Source of the DNA: Acinetobacter calcoaceticus
GTDB lineage: Bacteria; Pseudomonadota; Gammaproteobacteria; Pseudomonadales; Moraxellaceae
Length of the DNA stretch: 64,000 nucleotides
Reading direction: 5' to 3'
Assembly (NCBI RefSeq): GCF_004345325.1
Contig: NZ_SLVJ01000012.1
Span: forward strand, 1-64,000
Shown: in pieces, positions 57,421-64,000 of the stretch
Position numbering within the stretch: position 1 is the first letter of the stretch
Layout of the letters: each line of letters opens with the position of its first letter
Notes under the pieces: generated by a model
The model's input: the letters and a program-made list of their open reading frames with translations, nothing else
Databases searched by the model: none
What the model was told of the DNA's origin: nothing
Program-made: the position numbers and the translations under genes

Positions 57421-59988
57421 ATGAATGTCCTCAAGTATTTTAACTTGGCATCTAATCATAAGACGCGTTTTAAACTCAAAGTATTGACGCAATATTGTTT
57501 GCTTTCAGGCTGCCTGTTTACGCTATCAAGTTTATCCAGCTTGTATGCTGAAACTGAACAGTTGAACACCGAAAATTTTGCTGAATTTGATCAATCTGTG
57601 CTGATGGGAAGTCGTAAAAATATAGACCTGAATCTGTTTGCCTATGGCAATCCTATATTGGCGGGACAGTATGATGTCAATATCTATGTCAATGGACAGT
57701 GGAAAGGACGTCAGTCTTTAGACTTTAAATCTCAAGCCGCAATTAATCGGGTTGAACACTGTTTTACATTTGAAGAACTCGACAGTCTGGATATCGACAC
57801 ATCCTTAGTCAATATCAAAGATGACAAGCAATGTTTAGTGCTCAGTCAATGGATTGAACAAGCAAGCACCCAACTGAATAATCATGATTATCGTTATAGC
57901 ATCAGCGTGCCGCAGGCTTTTTTAAAACGCAGTGCACGCGGTTATGTATCGCCTGAAACGTGGGATCGCGGTATCAATGCGGGATATTTAAGTTATAATT
58001 TAAATTCGAAATTTAGAGAAAATGAAAACTTTATTCAAGGCCAAAACCATTCTAATAAACGCAGCCAAGATCATTATTTAAGTCTCAATGCAGGGCTCAA
58101 TATAGGCGATTGGCAACTCCGCCACCAAGCCATCGCCAATAAAAGTGATCAAGCCTCAGTTGATTACCAATCATTAAACACCTATGCGCAAAAAGCATTT
58201 CCACAGATCAAAGCCATAGCCACGCTTGGACAAAGTTATACTTCGGGTGAATTATTTAATAGCTTTGCTTTTACAGGGCTGCAACTTAAAAGCGAAGATC
58301 GGATGCTGCCTGAAACCCAACTGGGTTATGCCCCGGTGATCCGTGGTGTGGCAAATACTAATGCCATGGTTGAAGTGCGACAAAACAATCAGATGATCTA
58401 TCAAGTTGCAGTTAATCCCGGCGCATTTGTGATTGATGATTTATTTCCAACAGGTTTTGGCAGTGATCTAGAGGTGACGGTGCGTGAAGCCAATGGTCAG
58501 ACCCAGTCATTTAATGTGCCCTATAATTCAGTTGCGATGTTACTTCGACCTAAGCAACATCGTTATGCTGTGACAGCAGGACGCTATCGTGCTGAATACC
58601 TTGATGATCCAGATTATTTTCTACAAGCGACGTATCAACGCGGCATCAATAATGCACTGACAGCCTATACTGGGGTGATTTTGGCAGAGCATTATCAGGC
58701 CTATCAATTCGGTGCTGCTGTATCGACACCGATCGGTGCTTTTTCGCTAGATGCTACCCATGCCGAGACTGCATCCTTAGCTGCAGCTGAGGCTGATCAA
58801 TCAGGGCAAAGTTATCGTATTAGCTATAATACCTCTATTGATCAAACGAATACCCAATTTAATATCGCTGCATATCGTTTTTCTAGCCAAGATTATCGCA
58901 GTTTTGCGATGGCACAATCACAGCAAGATCGACAAAAAAACAAGCTAATTGATAGCGGTTTTTCGGGTGAAAAACATAAATTACAAATCTCAATTCAACA
59001 ACCTTTAGCACCGCGCTGGGGTAGTTTTTTTGCCAATGGCAGTTGGGATCGGTATTGGGGACAACAAGGATCAGGGACTGATTTTCAGATGGGCTATCAA
59101 AACCAATATAAAAATTTAAGCTATAGCTTGTCTTTACAGCGTATCGAAGATGGCTTGGGCCAACGAGACAATCACTTTTTTGCGATGTTGTCGTTTCCAT
59201 TACAATTTAGAAAAAATAATTTGACCCTCACCCAAATGCTTTCAGATACTGGAAATACCATGGCGATTAATGGGAGTTTTGGGGAGCATAGAGCGTTAAG
59301 CGTCAACGCAGCATTGAATGATATTGGTTATTCTCATACTGCGCTGAATAGCAGTGTTCAATATCGTAGTCCCTATGCCACTGCAAGTGTTTCAGGCAGT
59401 TTTGCTGATGACTATCAACAATATGGATTAAATCTGACCGGTACTTTGCTCGCGCATCGCCATGGGGTGAGTTTCAGTCCTGAGATGGGCGATACCATGG
59501 TACTCATCAGCGCCAAAGGTGCACATGGCGCACGCATAAAAAATACTTCAGGCCTTAAAGTCGATGCACGAGGCTATGCGGTCATTCCTTATGTCACTGC
59601 CTATCGATTAAATGAGATTGCCATCGACCCTAAAAATGTCAACCTCAAGGTGGAAATGTTATCCACCGTCCAAGAATTGGCACCATTTGCTGGTGCAATC
59701 GCGAAAGTCGAATTTAAAACCAAAACCGGATGGCCGCTGTTGATCAAAGCCAAGCAAGCAAATGGCGAAGGTCTACCATTTGCAGCACAAGTTTATGATG
59801 CACAAGGGCAAGATGTGGGTGTGGTCACGCAGGGGAGCCAAATCTTAATTCGAACTGAATCATTGAGCGGACAATTATCTGTCAAGTGGGGCGATGAACA
59901 ACATGCGCAGTGCCATGTAGATTATCAACTTGATAATAATCAGAAAACTGGACATGGCTATCATGTCATTGAGGGCATATGTCAATAG
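57421..59988 (+). CDS. Fimbrial outer-membrane usher protein
   Basis: Assembly platform and secretion channel of the pilus. 855 residues: an unusually long basic N-terminal signal region (about 45 residues), the N-terminal domain (SVLMGSRKNIDLNLFAYGNPILAGQYDVNIYV), 24-strand barrel with the plug (VIRGVANTNAMVEVRQNNQMIYQ), and two C-terminal beta domains (SGLKVDARGYAVIPYVTAYRLNEI). The last Cys pair lies near the C-terminus. It overlaps the adhesin gene by 10 bp. Confidence 0.94.
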   Translation: MNVLKYFNLASNHKTRFKLKVLTQYCLLSGCLFTLSSLSSLYAETEQLNTENFAEFDQSVLMGSRKNIDLNLFAYGNPILAGQYDVNIYVNGQWKGRQSLDFKSQAAINRVEHCFTFEELDSLDIDTSLVNIKDDKQCLVLSQWIEQASTQLNNHDYRYSISVPQAFLKRSARGYVSPETWDRGINAGYLSYNLNSKFRENENFIQGQNHSNKRSQDHYLSLNAGLNIGDWQLRHQAIANKSDQASVDYQSLNTYAQKAFPQIKAIATLGQSYTSGELFNSFAFTGLQLKSEDRMLPETQLGYAPVIRGVANTNAMVEVRQNNQMIYQVAVNPGAFVIDDLFPTGFGSDLEVTVREANGQTQSFNVPYNSVAMLLRPKQHRYAVTAGRYRAEYLDDPDYFLQATYQRGINNALTAYTGVILAEHYQAYQFGAAVSTPIGAFSLDATHAETASLAAAEADQSGQSYRISYNTSIDQTNTQFNIAAYRFSSQDYRSFAMAQSQQDRQKNKLIDSGFSGEKHKLQISIQQPLAPRWGSFFANGSWDRYWGQQGSGTDFQMGYQNQYKNLSYSLSLQRIEDGLGQRDNHFFAMLSFPLQFRKNNLTLTQMLSDTGNTMAINGSFGEHRALSVNAALNDIGYSHTALNSSVQYRSPYATASVSGSFADDYQQYGLNLTGTLLAHRHGVSFSPEMGDTMVLISAKGAHGARIKNTSGLKVDARGYAVIPYVTAYRLNEIAIDPKNVNLKVEMLSTVQELAPFAGAIAKVEFKTKTGWPLLIKAKQANGEGLPFAAQVYDAQGQDVGVVTQGSQILIRTESLSGQLSVKWGDEQHAQCHVDYQLDNNQKTGHGYHVIEGICQ

Positions 59989-60974
59989 TCATGCATTTTT
60001 TACAGCAATCTCGAGTGTTTTGGCTGCTGGCTTTGGTCGCGGGTTGCAGTGGATCAAGTTGGTCAAGTTGCCCATTATTGGACTCGAATCTGGTGGCAGA
60101 AGATTTACATCTGGACTTGGGGCAAATCAGTTTCAGTGCGAACAAAAGGATCGGTGATGTGATCATGAGCCGCGGATTCCCAATACAAAGTCAGCTCAAT
60201 TGGGGTGGTTGTGATCAATCTGCTGTGTTGATGGGAAAAATTTTATCGGCACAAGCCTCTAAACTTGATACCTCGATATTTAATACCAATATTGAAGGTG
60301 TGGGTATTCGATTATCACAACGATTTGCTTCACAACGAATAGAATTTCCTTATCAACATCCTATAAATGGTCAAAACGATTTAGCGGGCGGTCGCTTGCA
60401 GGTTGAGTTAATTAAAACAGCAGATCAAATTGGCAGCGGTGTGCTCAATATTGGAAATTTTGCCAGTATTTATCTGGATAAGTCTGGTCCTTCTAAACCG
60501 CTGCTGAATATTATTTTGTCTGGTAGCGGCAATAGTCTAGTGCCTTCAAGTTGTATCATTGATGAACAGAGTCGTGAACAATTTATTGATTTAATGCCGA
60601 TACGCCTAGGTGAAATGAAAGCGGTTGGGAGCACTGCTCATGAACAACGCTTTAATATTCAATTGTCATGTCCACAATCCTATCAAGTTCAAAAACTAAA
60701 ATTGGGGTTTAAATATAACGTGGACACTCATCATGCAGCAGCCAATGTAATTGCCAATCAAAGTTCGGCTTCTGCAGCCAAAGGGGTTGGCTTGCAGATA
60801 TTGACGGCAAATCAACGAACAGTGATTGCCAACGGAGAGAAGGTTGCTATTGAGCCTGTATCGGCACAAGCTCAACCGAGTTTAGATCTCATTGCACGTT
60901 ATTATCAAACCCAGCAGCGCATCACAGCAGGTGAAGTACGTTCAACCATCACCTTTAATATTGACTATCAATAG
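59979..60974 (+). CDS. Probable two-domain fimbrial tip adhesin
   Basis: 331 residues with the design of a FimH-like tip protein: an N-terminal domain (about 30-190) and a C-terminal pilin domain (about 190-331, SSCIIDEQSREQFIDLMPIRLGEM ... ITFNIDYQ) that ends like the pilin with a penultimate Tyr. The signal peptide contains LALVAGC, which matches a lipobox, unusual for a secreted adhesin; cleavage at a later site is possible. GAGGG lies close (4 nt) to the ATG at 59979, in the usher gene. The binding specificity is unknown. Confidence 0.82.
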   Translation: MSIVMHFLQQSRVFWLLALVAGCSGSSWSSCPLLDSNLVAEDLHLDLGQISFSANKRIGDVIMSRGFPIQSQLNWGGCDQSAVLMGKILSAQASKLDTSIFNTNIEGVGIRLSQRFASQRIEFPYQHPINGQNDLAGGRLQVELIKTADQIGSGVLNIGNFASIYLDKSGPSKPLLNIILSGSGNSLVPSSCIIDEQSREQFIDLMPIRLGEMKAVGSTAHEQRFNIQLSCPQSYQVQKLKLGFKYNVDTHHAAANVIANQSSASAAKGVGLQILTANQRTVIANGEKVAIEPVSAQAQPSLDLIARYYQTQQRITAGEVRSTITFNIDYQ

Positions 60975-61020
60975 TTCGATAAACATCGCAACAGTTAACA
61001 AAATCGCTTGACCTTTCTCC

Positions 61021-61055
61021 ACCATCACATTGGCATGCACTGTGATGGTTTTTTT
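61021..61055 (+). terminator. Terminator of the pilus operon
   Basis: Stem ACCATCACA / TGTGATGGT with an 11-nt loop, followed by a T7 run. It lies 46 bp after the adhesin gene and ahead of the convergent kinase gene. Confidence 0.9.
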
Positions 61056-61126
61056 GTCTCTTTCATTTTTGGCTTTTTGGGGACTCTCTTTTAGGGCTAT
61101 TTTGCAGGACTGCGTTTCGACTTTTA

Positions 61127-63070
61127 TTACAGAGATTCAGACTGGTCTGGCGGCTGATGGCGAATCAATACTCGGATTTCAGTCTGGCCGGGTTGGGACA
61201 AGATATCGATGCTTGCGCCAATCCGATTGACCCGCACTTGCATACTATGTAGGCCGACATGGAAACCAGACTGCACCATACTTGGATCAAAGCCTACGCC
61301 ATTGTCACGAATACTCAGTTCTAAGGTCTGTGCATCGATCATCGCCAGACTGACATTCACTTCAGTGGCACGACTGTGTTTGACGATGTTGGTGAGCGCC
61401 TCTTCAGTCACCCGTGCCAAGGTTAAGCTTTCCATCGTGGTCAGTGCTAACTGCCAACGTTCTGGAAAAGACCATTTTGATGTAATGTCCATTTCTTCAA
61501 AGATTTGCACATAACGATGCCGTAGTGGTGCCCCCCAGATCAGTGGGGTCTCGGGGATTTTTGCCCCCAAGCTTGAACCTGAATCAATAATCTGACGTAA
61601 ATCGTTACGCAGTAATTTGAGGATCGATAGGGTGCGATGCTTATCAAATTGTTCGGATTTATCCACCAGTACGATGGAGCGAACCAAAGAGCCTCCCAAA
61701 CCATCATGTAAGTCATGCGAGAGATTGAGTCGTTCCTGTAAACGTATATTATCGATTTCCAGTTGATGCTTTTTGTCCAGCGACTGTTCGAGCTCTAACT
61801 TCACCTGATCGATTTTAATTTCCAGTTGCTCGTTAAAGGCCTCGATCTTGGTAATATTCTTGGCAATTCGCCAGCCCAGTATTAAGGACAGGGCAAGGGT
61901 CATCAGTAAGGCAGCAAAAGGGGTGGTCATAAAGCCACTGGTATCATGGTTGATAATTTTGATGATATCGTGAATGAGGATGCCGATGTATAGCAGCATC
62001 AGACAGGCCAAGATACGAACATCGGGCTGTTTAGATTTATACGCGATCCATTGGTAAAAAAGACAATTGATTAAAAACAACAGTATCGAAAAAAAGAATA
62101 TGATCGACATGATCCATTGTAAATATGCCGTAGTACTTAAGATTAAACTTAAGCAGAAGATCACGATAATCACAGCGCTCAGATATTCAAATTGCTTATA
62201 TTTTTTATTGGCAAAGCGCCAGGTAAATATGGCAAAGCAGACACTATACATGGCAAGGATCAAGATGTTGAATTTTGCCAACTGCAAGGTATTTGAAAAT
62301 GGTCCCAATTCGCTCATTTGGGTATTACTAATAAAAATCGCCCACAATGTGGATGCCAAGGCAAACCAAGCAAAAGTACTGTCTTGACGGCGCAGCAACC
62401 AGATTAATAAACCGAGTCCACCGAGGGTCAATGAAATAATCAAACTGATTAAATGCACAGTTTGATGTCGAAATTTATATTCACGTTGATGCTGGGTAAT
62501 CAGTGAGGCTGAACCGATATGAAATAATCCCATGCCCGGACTTTGGGTAGCCACGCCGACTACTTTCACCATTAAGGTATTTTCCCCAGACTTTATACAG
62601 GATGGCGGAATGATCCAATATCGTGGGGTATTCCAACTACGACTCAGTGGCTCGACCAAGGAACGGTCTTTCCAAAGTAGTTGATCATTTAAATACACCT
62701 CACCCGCCATATTGATACTGTCAATACTGATGGCTAAGGGCGCGTCTAAGGGGGTATGGCACTGTTGCGTCCATTGGATTTTATACCAAACGCTGCCGCT
62801 ATAACCGGGCCAGCGATCTTCCCAGAAATCAGGTAGTCGAATATCTACCCATTGTTTTTCATGATTGGCATTTGGATGTTTGGCAGCCTGTACACTGTTA
62901 ACTTGAATATCACATTGCTGATTTTCGAGCAAAACCATATTCTGAGTTTGAGCTGCGCTACAGCTGCTGTAAAGCAGCAGTAGGCTGAATAAGGCTTGAT
63001 ATAAAACCCTATTGATTAATCCAGTAACCCTAGCGTTCTTGCAGTATCCACTGCCTTGGTGCGCGTGCAT
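61127..63070 (-). CDS. Membrane sensor histidine kinase (NarL-partner, HisKA_3 type)
   Basis: 647 residues. Signal peptide, then a periplasmic jelly-roll domain (about 45-195) resembling the galactose-binding-like sensor of 7TMR-DISM kinases (WVDIRLPDFWEDRW, WYKIQW, LNDQLLW), seven membrane helices (about 205-402), a coiled coil (about 405-450) and a kinase core. The phosphoacceptor is His455 in SHDLHDGLGG; the N-box is EEALTNIVKHS (556-566) and the G1 box DNGVGFD. The only start is the ATG at 63070, which overlaps the regulator gene by 55 bp, so translation is coupled. Ligand unknown; the fold suggests a sugar or similar small molecule. Confidence 0.9.
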   Translation of the reverse strand: MHAHQGSGYCKNARVTGLINRVLYQALFSLLLLYSSCSAAQTQNMVLLENQQCDIQVNSVQAAKHPNANHEKQWVDIRLPDFWEDRWPGYSGSVWYKIQWTQQCHTPLDAPLAISIDSINMAGEVYLNDQLLWKDRSLVEPLSRSWNTPRYWIIPPSCIKSGENTLMVKVVGVATQSPGMGLFHIGSASLITQHQREYKFRHQTVHLISLIISLTLGGLGLLIWLLRRQDSTFAWFALASTLWAIFISNTQMSELGPFSNTLQLAKFNILILAMYSVCFAIFTWRFANKKYKQFEYLSAVIIVIFCLSLILSTTAYLQWIMSIIFFFSILLFLINCLFYQWIAYKSKQPDVRILACLMLLYIGILIHDIIKIINHDTSGFMTTPFAALLMTLALSLILGWRIAKNITKIEAFNEQLEIKIDQVKLELEQSLDKKHQLEIDNIRLQERLNLSHDLHDGLGGSLVRSIVLVDKSEQFDKHRTLSILKLLRNDLRQIIDSGSSLGAKIPETPLIWGAPLRHRYVQIFEEMDITSKWSFPERWQLALTTMESLTLARVTEEALTNIVKHSRATEVNVSLAMIDAQTLELSIRDNGVGFDPSMVQSGFHVGLHSMQVRVNRIGASIDILSQPGQTEIRVLIRHQPPDQSESL

Positions 63071-63699
63071 ACCGAAAGTTTCCGATAAATATGTTTTATA
63101 TGCGATTCAACAGTGTAGCGTGATAAATTAATTTGATCTGCAATTTCTTTATTGCTTAAACCATTGGCAACCAACAATAAAATCTCATTTTCACGATTGG
63201 TGAGGATTTTAATCGCTTTGGGGTCATTTGGCTGTGGGCAAATTTTCTTTTCTTCGAGATCGAGCTGTTTTAATATTTTACGGGCAATAAAAGGATCAAT
63301 TGGCGCACCACCACGCAATACGCTGCGGATCGACATCATGACCTCAAGGTCATCACGCTCTTTGAGCACATAACCGGTTGCGCCCGATTTAAGCGCATTT
63401 AAAATGGCATCTTCAGTACTCCATGCGGAGATCACTAAAATCGCGACTGAATCATCATATTCTTTGAGGTGTTGAATAAACTCGTTGCCATTACCATCAG
63501 GTAGACCCAAATCCACTAAGGCAAATGAGGTCGAATGCATGCTCAATAATGATTTTGCTTGTTTGATATCTTGCGCAAATAATAGATCTTCACTGCGATA
63601 ACCGATGCTCTCTAAAATTTCTTTTAATCGGCTTTGCATCAAAGGTTCGTCTTCAACCACAAGAACCGGTACCGGTAAACTGAGTTCATGATGGTGCAT
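63016..63699 (-). CDS. LuxR/NarL-type response regulator
   Basis: Receiver domain with acidic pair (LVVEDEPLM), phosphoacceptor Asp in ALVDLGLPDG (around residue 63) and Lys in YVLKERDD, then a LuxR/NarL helix-turn-helix LTNRENEILLLVANGLSNKE ... SRYTVESHIKHIYRKL. The ATG at 63699 has GAGG 6 nt upstream; the GTG at 63711 is less likely. Together with the kinase gene it forms an operon. The pilus operon lies convergent to it, and both promoter regions carry the same 7-2-7 motif, so the pilus is a likely target. Confidence 0.93.
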   Translation of the reverse strand: MHHHELSLPVPVLVVEDEPLMQSRLKEILESIGYRSEDLLFAQDIKQAKSLLSMHSTSFALVDLGLPDGNGNEFIQHLKEYDDSVAILVISAWSTEDAILNALKSGATGYVLKERDDLEVMMSIRSVLRGGAPIDPFIARKILKQLDLEEKKICPQPNDPKAIKILTNRENEILLLVANGLSNKEIADQINLSRYTVESHIKHIYRKLSVCTRTKAVDTARTLGLLD

Positions 63700-63756
63700 T
63701 TCAAACCTCACTTTTTAATATCTTGCCACTGTGCCTGTATTTAGTTGTGAACGCTA

Positions 63757-63772
63757 TCCCTATAAATAGGTA
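63757..63772. promoter_or_regulatory. NarL-type 7-2-7 inverted repeat upstream of the response-regulator gene
   Basis: TCCCTAT-AA-ATAGGTA. The right half read backwards is TACCTAT, an exact match to the NarL heptamer TACYYMT; the left half differs at one base. It lies about 58 bp upstream of the regulator ATG, a position for autoregulation. Confidence 0.6.
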
Positions 63773-63884
63773 TATTTTAGATCAAGTAAATGATTAACTT
63801 GATCGTTTAACAGATTATAGTTAAATGTTGCTCAATTTACTGAGATTTGCGCCTTTAATCATGAGGCATATATTTGCAATGGGT

Positions 63885-64000
63885 TTATTTTCCCTTAAAC
63901 ACGGCTGGGCGTTTTTGCGTCATCGCCATCACACCTTCTTTTACATCTTCAGATTGGAACAAGGGTTGCAGATAGCCATTTAGTCGCTCAAAGGCATAAG
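63885..64000 (-). CDS. Enoyl-CoA hydratase/isomerase-like protein, C-terminal end (rest outside window)
   Basis: The last 38 codons of a leftward gene read YAFERLNGYLQPLFQSEDVK, then EGVMAMTQKRPAVFKGK and stop. The SEDxKEG...F..KR.P.F.G ending is characteristic of crotonase-family enoyl-CoA hydratases. Only the C-terminal tail is in the window, so the exact function is unsure. Confidence 0.8.
   Translation of the reverse strand, partial: YAFERLNGYLQPLFQSEDVKEGVMAMTQKRPAVFKGK

Overview
The window is a chromosomal segment from a gamma-proteobacterium that looks like Acinetobacter. The reasons are moderately AT-rich DNA, a bidirectional type VI secretion (T6SS) cluster with the Acinetobacter-specific gene content (an AsaA-like periplasmic protein, a TagX-type M15 peptidase, no TssJ lipoprotein and no Fha/PpkA/PppA), the lldP-lldR-lldD-dld lactate operon, and DUF3015/DUF4105 neighbours. 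The species cannot be fixed from the sequence alone. All family names come from motifs and general protein knowledge; no database search was run.

Layout. 1-1125: right part of an IS200/IS605-type element with a TnpB RNA-guided nuclease gene cut by the window edge, plus its hairpin-rich right end (probable omega RNA). 1160-6347: an aminopeptidase P and two tandem proton-dependent oligopeptide transporters, all on the minus strand. 6555-29233: a complete T6SS. One arm runs leftward (tssH, tssA, tssK, tssL, an unknown membrane protein, tagX). The other runs rightward (asaA-like, tssB, tssC, hcp, tssE, tssF, tssG, unknown membrane protein, tssM, tagF, OmpA-like, PAAR). They diverge from a 384-bp AT-rich region. 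A near-perfect bidirectional terminator separates PAAR from a convergent L,D-transpeptidase gene.

30865-42409: housekeeping and envelope genes: hemE, a DUF817 membrane protein, DUF3015 and DUF4105 periplasmic proteins, fadH, a tRNA-Ser(UGA) with visible promoter and terminator, and a pqi-type lipid-transport operon in which PqiA is split into two overlapping genes. 42410-49058: a palindrome-rich intergenic region, an APH-fold kinase, a TonB-dependent siderophore receptor, a FecR-type anti-sigma protein without a partner sigma factor in the window, and an OprD-family porin.

49769-55417: the lactate operon (permease, GntR regulator, L- and D-lactate dehydrogenases) with two identical LldR-type operators upstream and a terminator downstream. 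55817-63780: a four-gene chaperone-usher pilus operon facing a convergent two-component system (NarL/LuxR-type regulator and membrane histidine kinase). The promoter regions of the pilin and of the regulator share a rare motif with the 7-2-7 inverted-repeat geometry of NarL-family sites, which suggests that this two-component system controls both itself and the pilus. The window ends in the C-terminus of an enoyl-CoA hydratase-like gene.

The most interesting items are the shared NarL-like motif, the TnpB/omega-RNA end with a stop codon buried in a hairpin, three tandem ribosome-binding-site-like repeats in front of PAAR, a strong hairpin between hcp and tssE, and the unexplained structured region at 42533-42762.
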